Shown one piece after another: positions 1 to 6,887 of a stretch of DNA of 7,799 bases (within the stretch, counting starts at the first letter, position 1; every line of letters starts with the position of its first letter). Position numbers and translations under genes: made by a program. The notes beneath the pieces are model-generated. The model saw nothing but the letters and a program-made list of their open reading frames with translations. It did no database searches and was not told the DNA's origin. Source of the stretch: JAHFHB01 sp964393875 (GTDB lineage: Bacteria > Omnitrophota > Omnitrophia > Omnitrophales > Aquincolibacteriaceae); contig CAYMUZ010000237.1 of assembly GCA_964393875.1 (NCBI GenBank), positions 1 to 7,799 on the forward strand, read 5' to 3'.

Positions 1-1909
1 TGATCGTATCGTTGACCGAATAACCCATGATTGTCAAAATGCCGGCAATGGCGGCTAGGTTGATCTCCCGACCGGAAAGCGCGTACACGCCGAAAGAAAA
101 GAGCGTGTCATGAAACAGCGCCACCACCGCGGCCAGTGCAAACCGCCACTCAAAACGAAACCCTAAGTAAATGAGAATTCCGAGCGCCGACCACAAAACT
201 GCGTAAAGCGCCTTCTGCGTCAGATCTTTACTCACGCTAGGTCCGATTTTTTCAACACGCTGCAAATCGTACCCGCCGGCACCTGCCATTTCGGTCGCGA
301 CCTGTTCAACGCGATGCGTGTCGGTATCTGCACTTTTGATGACAAACTGATTTTCAGCGGGCTCTCCGTAATACTGGATTAAAACACCTTTCATCCCCGA
401 TTTTTCAAGACTCCCGCGCAGGTCAGCAATGTTCACATTTTTATGGAAATGCACCTGTGACAATAATCCGCCCGTAAATTCCACACCGTAGTTGTTAGCG
501 CCACGCCAAAAAAGGGCGACCACTCCCAAAGACAGCATGAGTACGGAAAAAATATAGGCCATCATACGATTTTTTAAAAAGTTGATTTTTGTCGGGCGAA
601 TGATATGCAGCATCTTGAAATTCAGTTTTGAGTTCACCGACAGCAGCATGTCCAGCACGGCCCGCGTCACCATAATCGCTGAAAACATACTGGCAATGAT
701 ACCAATCGAAAGTGTCACGGCAAAACCCTTCACACTCCCGGTGCCAAACATAAAAAGAATCACGGCTGTCAAAAGGGTGGTTACGTTCGAATCCAAAATC
801 GCGGAAAAAGCCCTGTGATAGCCCGCTGAAACCGCCACGCGCGGAGTCTTACCTGCGGCAAGCTCTTCGCGCATACGCTCAAAAATCAGTACGTTCGCAT
901 CCACGGCCATACCCACCGACAAGATTAAACCCGCGATACCCGGCAGAGTCAGCGCCGCATGGCACATGGCCAGCGAGCCGAACACTACCATGCTGTAGAA
1001 AATCAAACCGATGTCGGCAATCAACCCAGCAAGCAGATAGTAGCCAGGCATAAAAAGCACCACGAGCAGCGTGCCGATCACGCCTGACTTCAACCCCTTG
1101 TTAATCGAGTCCTGCCCCAAGCTCGGGCCCACCGTTCGCTCCTCGATAACTTCCACCGGAACCGGCAGAGCGCCCGCGCGCAATATAAGCGAAAGATCCG
1201 CCGCTTCCTCCGGTGAGAAATTGCCGGAAATTTGCGCCTGTCCGTTGGGAATACGATCACGAATCACCGGCGCTGAATGCACCTTGCCATCAAGAACAAT
1301 GGCCAGCTGACGGCCGATGTTCTGAAATGTCGCCTGGTCGAAAAGCGCCGCTCCTGTTTTGTCAAATTGCAGTTGAACAATCGATTGGCCATAGCTATCA
1401 AAGCCCACCGATGCATTCGTGAGATGCTCACCGGTCAAAATCGCCTGACTTTTAAGCAAAATTTTGCGGGCGCCACCCCCTTCTTTATATTCGACCACTT
1501 CATAGCCTTCCACCGGCTTGCCACCCTCGATCTGGCTCATAATCGTAACGTCATCATGCACCAATTTAAACTCAAGATGCGCCGTTCGGGCAATAATGTC
1601 TTTGGCACGCTGCCGGTCGGTCACGCCCGGAAGCTGAACGACCACCTGGTCGATTCCCTGCCGCGTAATCACGGGCTCGGCGACGCCAAACTCATCGATA
1701 CGATTGCGAATGACTTCAACCACGCGCTCCGCTGCATCTTTTTGGGCTTCCTTGGGCAGTTTACTTAAATCGGCATGAAGCAAGAGCTGCATGCCGCCCT
1801 TGAGATCCAGCCCCAAATGAATTTTTTCTTGCGGGGGATAGACCTTCCAAAAACTAAAGGCTGTGACGGCGATAATAAAAATAATTTTCCATTTAAACTT
1901 TTTATCCAT
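1..1909 (-). CDS. secDF: SecDF fusion: protein-export membrane protein SecD fused to SecF (partial, 3' end outside window)
   Basis: This is the auxiliary Sec translocon subunit that uses proton-motive force to complete export of preproteins on the periplasmic side of SecYEG. One uninterrupted frame of 636 codons runs from ATG 1909 to the window edge. Residues 1-423 are SecD: a first membrane segment at about 8-22, the LGLDLKGG motif at 32-39, the periplasmic P1 domain (RIDEFGVAEP at 70-79), GPSLGQDSI at 261-269, and the TM4 motif GMAVDANVLIFERMRE at 333-348 with its conserved Asp. Residues from about 440 are SecF: first membrane segment at about 449-468, NNYGVEFTGG at 472-481, GPSVSKDL at 556-563, and YSVNDTI at 630-636 at the edge. 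No stop lies between the halves, and M433 or M449/M450 have no good ribosome binding site, so I read it as a true fusion. AGGAG at 1919-1915 sits 5 bases before the ATG. yajC ends 45 bases upstream, so the two are probably cotranscribed. Confidence 0.95.
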   Translation of the reverse strand, partial: MDKKFKWKIIFIIAVTAFSFWKVYPPQEKIHLGLDLKGGMQLLLHADLSKLPKEAQKDAAERVVEVIRNRIDEFGVAEPVITRQGIDQVVVQLPGVTDRQRAKDIIARTAHLEFKLVHDDVTIMSQIEGGKPVEGYEVVEYKEGGGARKILLKSQAILTGEHLTNASVGFDSYGQSIVQLQFDKTGAALFDQATFQNIGRQLAIVLDGKVHSAPVIRDRIPNGQAQISGNFSPEEAADLSLILRAGALPVPVEVIEERTVGPSLGQDSINKGLKSGVIGTLLVVLFMPGYYLLAGLIADIGLIFYSMVVFGSLAMCHAALTLPGIAGLILSVGMAVDANVLIFERMREELAAGKTPRVAVSAGYHRAFSAILDSNVTTLLTAVILFMFGTGSVKGFAVTLSIGIIASMFSAIMVTRAVLDMLLSVNSKLNFKMLHIIRPTKINFLKNRMMAYIFSVLMLSLGVVALFWRGANNYGVEFTGGLLSQVHFHKNVNIADLRGSLEKSGMKGVLIQYYGEPAENQFVIKSADTDTHRVEQVATEMAGAGGYDLQRVEKIGPSVSKDLTQKALYAVLWSALGILIYLGFRFEWRFALAAVVALFHDTLFSFGVYALSGREINLAAIAGILTIMGYSVNDTI

Positions 1910-1954
1910 AATAGCTCCTGCTTTGTTTTAAAAAAACTCGAGGAATCCGTGCTC

Positions 1955-2287
1955 TCAAGCCTTGACTTGCTCTCTCAAACCGGTAATGGCGCTCTTAAGA
2001 ACTTCCACCTTAGTCTGATCGTTATCTCCCAGCTTCAATACGAGAAAATCCGCTTGAATACTGGCGACCGTACCGATCAGTCCGCCTGAAGTAATGACCT
2101 TGTCTCCCTTTTTGACATCCTCAATCATTTTTGAGAGTTCCTTCTGCCGTTTTTGCTGAGGCCTAATCAGAAAAAAATAGAAAATGATGATAAGCAAAAG
2201 AAAAGGAACAAAGCTGACAAGCGGATGCGGTTCAGCACCGGCGGCGCTGGCGACTTGAGGTGCGGCGTAGGCAATCTTCTCAAACAT
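1955..2287 (-). CDS. yajC: Preprotein translocase subunit YajC
   Basis: YajC is a small single-span inner-membrane protein that associates with SecDF in the holo-translocon. The 110-residue protein has a short Ala-rich N terminus, one strongly hydrophobic segment at about 24-41, then the family signature IRPQQKRQKE at 41-50 and the cytoplasmic GDKVITSGGLIGTV at 61-74. Length and domain order are normal for the family. ATG 2287 is supported by AAGGAGA (2300-2294) with a 6-base spacer. It follows tgt after an unusually long spacer filled by two tandem repeats and precedes secDF by 45 bases, the standard gene order. Confidence 0.95.
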   Translation of the reverse strand: MFEKIAYAAPQVASAAGAEPHPLVSFVPFLLLIIIFYFFLIRPQQKRQKELSKMIEDVKKGDKVITSGGLIGTVASIQADFLVLKLGDNDQTKVEVLKSAITGLREQVKA

Positions 2288-2293
2288 AAAAAC

Positions 2294-2300
2294 TCTCCTT
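2294..2300 (-). promoter_or_regulatory. Ribosome binding site of yajC
   Basis: Read on the minus strand this is AAGGAGA, 6 bases before the yajC ATG. It is the strongest Shine-Dalgarno match in the cluster and lies just outside the first 101-base repeat copy, so translation of yajC does not depend on sequence inside the repeat. Confidence 0.8.
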
Positions 2301-2301
2301 A

Positions 2302-2402
2302 AATGAGGCCACGACTTACGGCGATGAAATCGCTGTCAAGTCGCCCGGCCGAATTTATCCCGTTGAGACACGGGGCCCAATGTCGCTACGGGATTTCCCT
2401 AT
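2302..2402. repeat. 101-base tandem repeat, copy 1 (yajC-proximal)
   Basis: First of two adjacent copies of a 101-base unit filling the tgt-yajC spacer. It matches copy 2 exactly over 2302-2379, then differs at 2380, 2388, 2398, 2399 and 2402. The unit folds in two parts. The first is a long hairpin at 2307-2350: GGCC/GGCC outside, then CGACTT/AAGTCG, then an inner stem closing on a 3-base GAA loop at 2326-2328, with one bulged base. The second is CCCGT/ACGGG at 2359-2374 with a 6-base loop, or alternatively ATCCCGT (2357-2363) with ACGGGAT (2388-2394). No U-run follows on either strand, so it is not a plain intrinsic terminator. I do not recognise the family. Confidence 0.9.
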
Positions 2403-2503
2403 AATGAGGCCACGACTTACGGCGATGAAATCGCTGTCAAGTCGCCCGGCCGAATTTATCCCGTTGAGACACGGGGCCCAGTGTCGCTGCGGGATTTCTT
2501 TAA
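2403..2503. repeat. 101-base tandem repeat, copy 2 (tgt-proximal)
   Basis: Second copy of the unit, directly abutting copy 1 and ending 17 bases from the tgt stop codon. Its main hairpin lies at 2408-2451 and is identical to that of copy 1. Differences cluster in the last 24 bases. The change at 2489 (A in copy 1, G here) turns the outer pair of the second inverted repeat into G-U if transcribed rightward, but into A-C if transcribed leftward with the operon. The tandem arrangement could come from local duplication or from two insertions of a dispersed palindromic element. Confidence 0.9.
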
Positions 2504-2520
2504 AATTGTTCAGGACCTAG

Positions 2521-3660
2521 TTATCGGCTATTTGCGTTAAATTGTTCGGTCATTTTTTTTCTAAATGCGTTAAAACGGCCTTCCCGGATCGTTTGCCGGA
2601 TCTCTCGCAGCAGATGGACGAAAAAGTGAATATTGTGAAGCGATACAAGCTGGGGGCCAAGCATTTCTTCGGCATTCAGCAGATGCCGAAGGTAAGCCCG
2701 TGAAAAATTGCGGCAGGCGTAACACCCGCAATCTTCGGCAATCGGCCGATAGTCTTCCGCATATTTGCCATTACGAACCACCACAAGCCCAGACGCCGTA
2801 AACGCAGTTCCGTTGCGGCCATAGCGAGTCGGTGTCACACAGTCAAACATGTCGGCGCCGCCGGCCACCCCTTCGAGAAAATCAAGCGGCGTACCCACCC
2901 CCATCAAATAGCGGGGTTTATCTTCGGGAAGCATCGGCGTAATTTCATGAAAAATCCGCAATGTGTCTTCTTTATCTTCGCCAACACATAAGCCACCCAG
3001 CGCATAGCCATCAAAACCAATACTCACCGTACGCTCCAATGACTCTTTGCGCAAATCGGTAAAAAAGCCGCCTTGAACAATACCAAAGAGCGCTTGCCCC
3101 GCGCGCCGGTGGTGTGCCTTCGCGCGTGCTGACCACCGCAGGGTGATCTCTAAAGACTGGCGGATGCGGTCTTTATCCTGCGTCGGAGGCGGACAATCAT
3201 CAAAAACCATGGCAATGTCACTACCAATCGCTTCCTGAATCTCAATGACACGCTCCGGCGAAAGAAAAATTTTGCTCCCATCGAAATGAGACTGAAAATG
3301 AACGCCTTCTTCCGAGATTTCACGCAACCGAGCCAATGAAAACACCTGGTAACCACCGCTATCGGTCAGAATAGGGCGGTTCCATCCCATAAACTTATGC
3401 AAACCACCCGCCTTCTGGATTATATCGATTCCGGGTCTGATGTAAAGGTGATAGGCATTACCCAAGAGAATCTCGGTGCCGGCATCTTCAAGATCGCGCG
3501 GGGCAATGCCCTTGACACTGCCCTGGGTGCCGACGGGCATAAAGACCGGTGTTTCAAACGCGCCATGCGCAGTGCGAACTACCCCCGTACGCGCTCGCGT
3601 TTCAGAGTCACGCGACGTGAGTTCAAATTGAAGAGGCCCCGACAATGTGGATGGATTCAT
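2521..3660 (-). CDS. tgt: Queuine/preQ1 tRNA-ribosyltransferase (TGT)
   Basis: TGT exchanges guanine at wobble position 34 of tRNAs with GUN anticodons for preQ1, the base-exchange step of queuosine synthesis in bacteria. With the start at ATG 3660 the protein has 379 residues, normal for the family. Visible features are ILTDSGGYQVFSL at 97-109 with catalytic Asp100, FDDCPPP at 153-159, GIVQGG at 193-198, GGLCVGE at 222-228, LMGVGTP at 252-258, MFDCVTPTR at 271-279 with nucleophile Asp273, and the zinc site Cys311, Cys313, Cys316 and His342. All key residues are present. The frame stays open upstream to 3840, but that extension overlaps queA and has no family similarity. GAGGA at 3673-3669 supports ATG 3660. 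It lies downstream of queA across a 106-base spacer. Confidence 0.97.
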   Translation of the reverse strand: MNPSTLSGPLQFELTSRDSETRARTGVVRTAHGAFETPVFMPVGTQGSVKGIAPRDLEDAGTEILLGNAYHLYIRPGIDIIQKAGGLHKFMGWNRPILTDSGGYQVFSLARLREISEEGVHFQSHFDGSKIFLSPERVIEIQEAIGSDIAMVFDDCPPPTQDKDRIRQSLEITLRWSARAKAHHRRAGQALFGIVQGGFFTDLRKESLERTVSIGFDGYALGGLCVGEDKEDTLRIFHEITPMLPEDKPRYLMGVGTPLDFLEGVAGGADMFDCVTPTRYGRNGTAFTASGLVVVRNGKYAEDYRPIAEDCGCYACRNFSRAYLRHLLNAEEMLGPQLVSLHNIHFFVHLLREIRQTIREGRFNAFRKKMTEQFNANSR

Positions 3661-3668
3661 AGTTATTT

Positions 3669-3673
3669 TCCTC
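3669..3673 (-). promoter_or_regulatory. Ribosome binding site of tgt
   Basis: GAGGA on the minus strand, 8 bases before ATG 3660. It fixes the tgt start against the longer open frame. The duplicated hairpin at 3682-3702 ends only 8 bases upstream, so a folded hairpin would sit close to the ribosome landing site. Confidence 0.7.
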
Positions 3674-3706
3674 GGCAATGTCACGCTTATAGAATAAGCA
3701 TGGCAT
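3674..3706. repeat. 33-base direct repeat, copy 1 (tgt-proximal duplicate of the queA 3' end)
   Basis: Exact match over 33 bases to 3754-3786, offset by 80 bases. It contains a perfect inverted repeat: on the minus strand CATGCTTAT, loop TCT, ATAAGCGTG (3702-3682; eight Watson-Crick pairs plus one G-U). This copy is non-coding and lies just upstream of the tgt ribosome binding site. Confidence 0.9.
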
Positions 3707-3714
3707 ATCGCCGC

Positions 3715-3750
3715 CCTGGCTTCTATTTTAAAAAATCTAAGGGGGCCAGG
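3715..3750. repeat. Inverted repeat within the queA-tgt spacer
   Basis: CCTGGC at 3715-3720 pairs with GCCAGG at 3745-3750 around an AT-rich core that can partly pair (ATTTT with AAAAT). It lies in the 47-base segment between the two 33-base repeats. On the operon strand the T-rich tract is inside the loop, not after the stem, so it does not look like a standard terminator. Role unknown. Confidence 0.6.
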
Positions 3751-3753
3751 ACA

Positions 3754-3786
3754 GGCAATGTCACGCTTATAGAATAAGCATGGCAT
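3754..3786. repeat. 33-base direct repeat, copy 2 (includes the queA 3' end)
   Basis: The parent-like copy: it overlaps the last codons and TAA stop of queA (3769-3767). The same 9-pair hairpin (3782-3762) spans the stop codon. Since this end encodes the normal QueA C terminus (YGDAMLIL), this is probably the original and the tgt-proximal copy the duplicate. Confidence 0.9.
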
Positions 3787-4813
3787 CGCCGTAGCTAAAG
3801 AAGCGATAGCGCTCGCGCATGGCCTCATGATAAAGGTCAAAGAGTTTGTCGCGCCCCCCCTCCCCCAGCAACGCCGCTACCAGCATCAACAATGTTGTTT
3901 TGGGGAGGTGAAAGTTTGTGACAATCCCACTGGTTATTTTAAACGAATATGGCGGATAAATAAAAATGTTTGTCACTCCGCTTCGGGCTTCAACCGCTCC
4001 GGGCGCCACGGCCGCGGTCTCAAGAACACGCACACTCGTCGTGCCACAAGCAATCACACGGCGCCCCTCCCGACAAGCTCGATTGACTGTTGCAGCAGCG
4101 GTCGGCGTAAACTCAAACATCTCTTCATGCATGCGATGTTCTGCCGGATTATCGCACATCATCGGCTGAAAAGTGCCATAGCCCACATGCAGCGTCACGT
4201 AAACAATCTCAACCCCCATTTTTTCAAGCCTCGCAAGAAGCGGCCGATCAAAATGAAGGCCCGCCGTAGGCGCCGCAATGGCACTCCCTTTTTGCGCAAA
4301 AACGGTTTGATACCGCTCTTTGTCTGTCTCGTCCGCCTTGCGATCAATGTACGGTGGCAATGGCATGAACCCGGTCTGTTCAATTTCTCGTGTAAAATCA
4401 ACATCCCCAAAATCCAGCAGGCGTTCCCCAGAATCAGGCGGCGCATCATCGGTCACCGTCGCCAAAAGACTGTGCCCGCTCTTTTCAAAAAAGATTATCT
4501 CCCCTTTTTTAATACGGCCCGATGGACGAATAAGCACCTTCCAACAAGTCGTGCCCAGGGGCTTTAAGAGCAAGGCCTCCACGCTGCCACCGCTTTTGCG
4601 CCGGCCAATCAGGCGAGCGGGCATTACCCGGGTATCGTTGAGCACCAAAACATCCCCCGCTCTAAAATAATCAAACAGACCGGCAAACCGCGCATGAGTT
4701 TTCTGGCCACTCGCACGGTCGTAATAAAAGAGACGGGAGGCGGTTCTTTCCGGCGCAGGATGGTGAGCAATCAACTCCGGCGGAAGTTCGTAATCAAAAT
4801 CGGAAAGCTTCAT
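3767..4813 (-). CDS. queA: S-adenosylmethionine:tRNA ribosyltransferase-isomerase (QueA)
   Basis: QueA transfers and isomerises the ribosyl part of SAM onto preQ1-modified tRNA to give epoxyqueuosine, the step after Tgt. The 348-residue protein from ATG 4813 is full length. Family blocks seen are LSDFDYELPPELIAHHP near the start, VLNDTRVMPARL at 57-68, PLPPYI at 151-156, YQTVFA at 168-173, SAIAAPTAGLHF at 177-188, LHVGYGTFQP at 208-217, GTTSVRVLET at 257-266, TNFHLPKTTLLML at 299-311, and YRFFSYGDAMLI at 336-347. An in-frame GTG at 4831, preceded by AGAGG, would add six residues. I prefer ATG 4813 because it aligns with the usual QueA N terminus and has GGAG 6 bases before it. The START gene ends 70 bases upstream. 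The 3' end is duplicated 80 bases downstream. Confidence 0.97.
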   Translation of the reverse strand: MKLSDFDYELPPELIAHHPAPERTASRLFYYDRASGQKTHARFAGLFDYFRAGDVLVLNDTRVMPARLIGRRKSGGSVEALLLKPLGTTCWKVLIRPSGRIKKGEIIFFEKSGHSLLATVTDDAPPDSGERLLDFGDVDFTREIEQTGFMPLPPYIDRKADETDKERYQTVFAQKGSAIAAPTAGLHFDRPLLARLEKMGVEIVYVTLHVGYGTFQPMMCDNPAEHRMHEEMFEFTPTAAATVNRACREGRRVIACGTTSVRVLETAAVAPGAVEARSGVTNIFIYPPYSFKITSGIVTNFHLPKTTLLMLVAALLGEGGRDKLFDLYHEAMRERYRFFSYGDAMLIL

Positions 4814-4883
4814 GAACCTCTCCGCCTTCACTCACACCTCTCGCAAAATACAATTTTAAAATTTTTGTCAGAGTCATCACAGG

Positions 4884-5498
4884 CTATGGACTCTCTAAAA
4901 TAGACCGAAGCTTCCGCAGGGTTTTGAAGGGAAGCGAGACGGTGAACCGGTTGACAATTGCGACCGGGATAAACCCGCCAGCGCTTGTATGCATACGGTA
5001 ATAGACCCGAGTCATCCCCTTTGGCTGCGGTGTAAAACGCCACTCGGCATCAAGAAACTCCACCCGTACCCGGCCTTCTTGCGCGGGATAGCGGTCGTTC
5101 GCCGCGCTCAGTTGATAACTCACAACACCGGTGGCAGTATCCACGGTTTTGAGGCGCCTGTAAATACCATCGCGATCGGACAAGGGCCAGGGCAGATCGG
5201 CTGCGAAGTAAACCAGGCTTTCATCCGCCGACACTTCCTTGAGCAACTGAGCCTCTTTGCAGCGATAAAACCATTGGGTCAATCGCTCGACCTGTTCGTA
5301 AAAACTGGTGACGGTGCCGAGCGGGGCATGGATCTCTGTCTCGGCACGAAATTCCAGCACCGGCGAAGCTTCCACCGAGCGGGTAAAAACACGAATTCCA
5401 TTCTTGTCCTTCTGCAGTTGCCAAGAAGGCTCCGCAGCCGTCGCGGAGGCGGATAAAACCAAAAGTAACCCAAAAAAAAATAAAACGGACTTGTTCAA
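4884..5498 (-). CDS. Secreted START-domain lipid-binding-like protein
   Basis: The protein has 204 residues. An N-terminal signal peptide is evident: MNKS, a hydrophobic core at about 5-16, then SASATAA with probable cleavage near residue 22. The rest resembles bacterial START (StAR-related lipid transfer) proteins: W26 to DKNGIRVFTR at 31-40, LEFRAETEIHAPL at 48-60, PWPLSDRDGIYR at 103-114, and a C-terminal segment GGFIPVAIVNRFTVSLPFKTL at 174-194. The fold makes a helix-grip pocket that binds hydrophobic ligands; here it would act in the periplasm, and its ligand is unknown. The start is TTG 5498, chosen because it gives the signal peptide and follows GAGGAG by 7 bases; no ATG is nearby. 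It sits between an aminopeptidase homologue and queA, and a link to queuosine is not apparent. Confidence 0.85.
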   Translation of the reverse strand: MNKSVLFFFGLLLVLSASATAAEPSWQLQKDKNGIRVFTRSVEASPVLEFRAETEIHAPLGTVTSFYEQVERLTQWFYRCKEAQLLKEVSADESLVYFAADLPWPLSDRDGIYRRLKTVDTATGVVSYQLSAANDRYPAQEGRVRVEFLDAEWRFTPQPKGMTRVYYRMHTSAGGFIPVAIVNRFTVSLPFKTLRKLRSILESP

Positions 5499-5505
5499 GC
5501 CTCAA

Positions 5506-5511
5506 CTCCTC
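5506..5511 (-). promoter_or_regulatory. Ribosome binding site deciding a TTG start
   Basis: GAGGAG on the minus strand, 7 bases upstream of TTG 5498. Another TTG at 5505-5503 overlaps in a different frame that gives no recognisable protein. The signal peptide appears only from TTG 5498, so this site settles the start of the START-domain gene. Confidence 0.75.
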
Positions 5512-5567
5512 AGTTTCGAGAACTCACGAGATCCCTATGCAAACTCTCCACTTTCTCGCGGGCCCCC

Positions 5568-6599
5568 CTAGACCTGCCAGGCCCCATTTTGATACACCAC
5601 GTCTTTGTCAAGCGTGACGGACTCCGTCACAGCAAAAACATCCACATGATGCCGGGCTACCCTGCGTTGCAAATTATTTTTTTTATACAGCCCGTGTTTG
5701 GCCCCCAGCGATAAGTGAATGCCGCACATACGTTCATAGGTACCGATATCGCTGACCAGACGCTGCGGGGTGAAAGCGCGGTTCAGGCCAAAACCAAACT
5801 CACGCACCCACACCTCACCCTCGTCGGCATGAATATTGGCGAGAACCCGGTCAAACTCAGTATTCGAATCGATCACGTCCACCACTTTTCCTTGGGCCAC
5901 CACAAGGGTCATCGCATTATCTGGTTTGTGGGCAGTGAACGTTGTATCGCCAAAAACAAAAACACGAACGCGGCCGCTCACCGCTTCCAAATTTTTGGCT
6001 TCTGTAAAAACCTCGCCGATAGGAAACTGCCCGCCGACATTCCTCATGCCGGCATAGTCTCCCACGTTCAGCTTCGCCGGCTCAAAGGGAGAATCAAATA
6101 TCAGCTTTTCACCTCCGCTCTCGAGCACCCCACAAAGCGCCCGGTCAATACGCTCTTTAAGCGCGCGGCCAATGCCGCGATAATAAACCGGATCATACGC
6201 CAGTGAGTCAAGATAGTAGAGCGCTTCCAAACCAAGCATACGGCCCAGATGCGGATGTTCAATCACCTTGAGAGACCGTTTAAAAAGTTCGACGCGAATG
6301 CGGAAAGCCTCAAGGCGAAAATTTGCAGATTGAATGAGCACCACCAAATCAGCCGGCACAAGCGCCTTAAATGCCGCGAGAACAGCCTGCGGCGTCACTT
6401 CATCAAAGTGGATGAATCTTGCTTTGGGAAGACAGCGGCGGTAAGCTTCGGTCAGCGCTTTCGCAAGCCCGCAGCGCTCGTCGTAGACCACCACAGCCGC
6501 CTGCAAATCCGAATACTCCATCGCAATCGAAAGGATATCCCCCACATGCTTTTGGGCCTGATCAACCGCATCGTGAGGGATACCATCAAAGGTGTCCAC
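5568..6599 (-). CDS. M29-type (thermophilic) metallo-aminopeptidase homologue
   Basis: The protein has 343 residues and no signal peptide, so it is probably cytoplasmic. The C-terminal half carries what look like the M29 metal ligands in order: Glu196 in PIGEVFTE, Glu267 in VREFGFGLN, His295 in GIHLSLGA, and His318-x-Asp320 in RHHVDVF, with Tyr305 a candidate for the catalytic tyrosine. The spacing resembles what I recall for the AmpS/AmpT family, although the His295 to His318 interval is shorter. Family members release N-terminal residues using divalent metals; some homologues are dioxygenase-like or uncharacterised, so the reaction is not certain. The N-terminal half (20-130) is a divergent alpha/beta domain. 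The start is GTG 6599: the frame stays open upstream to a stop but has no ATG, and no strong ribosome binding site is seen, so the N terminus is uncertain. Confidence 0.72.
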   Translation of the reverse strand: MDTFDGIPHDAVDQAQKHVGDILSIAMEYSDLQAAVVVYDERCGLAKALTEAYRRCLPKARFIHFDEVTPQAVLAAFKALVPADLVVLIQSANFRLEAFRIRVELFKRSLKVIEHPHLGRMLGLEALYYLDSLAYDPVYYRGIGRALKERIDRALCGVLESGGEKLIFDSPFEPAKLNVGDYAGMRNVGGQFPIGEVFTEAKNLEAVSGRVRVFVFGDTTFTAHKPDNAMTLVVAQGKVVDVIDSNTEFDRVLANIHADEGEVWVREFGFGLNRAFTPQRLVSDIGTYERMCGIHLSLGAKHGLYKKNNLQRRVARHHVDVFAVTESVTLDKDVVYQNGAWQV

Positions 6600-6665
6600 G
6601 TGTCTTATCTTTTTCTTCGTTTGGTCTTTAGGGGCTGGGTGGGATCGCCCATAGCAAAGCGGTAG

Positions 6666-6887
6666 TTAAATCTGATATTCGGTGGGCTTGACCGTGCCGA
6701 AGGGAATCCGCAGCCAAAGGCGCTCGTGAAAGAAATAAATAAAGAGCTTCACCGTCGTATCGATCAGCCCGACTTTCGCGGCAAAGTCCCCCTTACCAGT
6801 CAGCCCCCAAACAATACCGGCTGTGATAATCGTGGCGATGAAACGCCAACTGAATGCTTTAGCAAAACTTCGCAGTTTAGTTTCCAT
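6666..6887 (-). CDS. DUF2061 family small membrane protein
   Basis: The 73-residue protein matches the DUF2061 pattern: ETKLRSFAKAFSWRFIAT at 2-19, a hydrophobic span at about 16-30 (IATIITAGIVWGL), a second hydrophobic stretch at about 46-53 (VKLFIYFF), and the hallmark HERLW at 54-58. It is predicted to be an inner-membrane protein; the family has no established function. ATG 6887 is preceded by AGGG (6897-6894) at 6 bases, a modest ribosome binding site. Length is typical. It stands between the RhuM remnant and the aminopeptidase homologue, 66 bases before the latter's GTG. Confidence 0.85.
   Translation of the reverse strand: METKLRSFAKAFSWRFIATIITAGIVWGLTGKGDFAAKVGLIDTTVKLFIYFFHERLWLRIPFGTVKPTEYQI

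Noticed and set aside
1277..1768. 163-codon plus-strand open frame
   Set aside because: Lies antisense inside secD, whose minus-strand motifs are unmistakable; no recognisable protein and no reason to call it coding.
2331..2337. TTGACA on the minus strand in each 101-base repeat as a -35 box for yajC
   Set aside because: No -10-like hexamer 16-18 bases downstream in either copy; the hexamer is part of the hairpin arm.
3660..3766. preQ1 riboswitch in the queA-tgt spacer
   Set aside because: The hairpins lack the C-rich loop and A-rich tail of preQ1 aptamers; the structure is explained by the duplicated queA end.
3661..3840. N-terminal extension of Tgt by 60 residues
   Set aside because: Overlaps the queA 3' end, has no similarity to TGT, and a good ribosome binding site marks ATG 3660.
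3827..4567. 246-codon plus-strand open frame
   Set aside because: Wholly antisense to queA, with basic low-plausibility sequence; a shadow of the queA codon pattern.
4839..4870. AT-rich tract with CTGACA upstream of queA as a promoter
   Set aside because: Hexamer spacing with TAAAAT or TTTTGC is poor; AT-richness alone is not enough.
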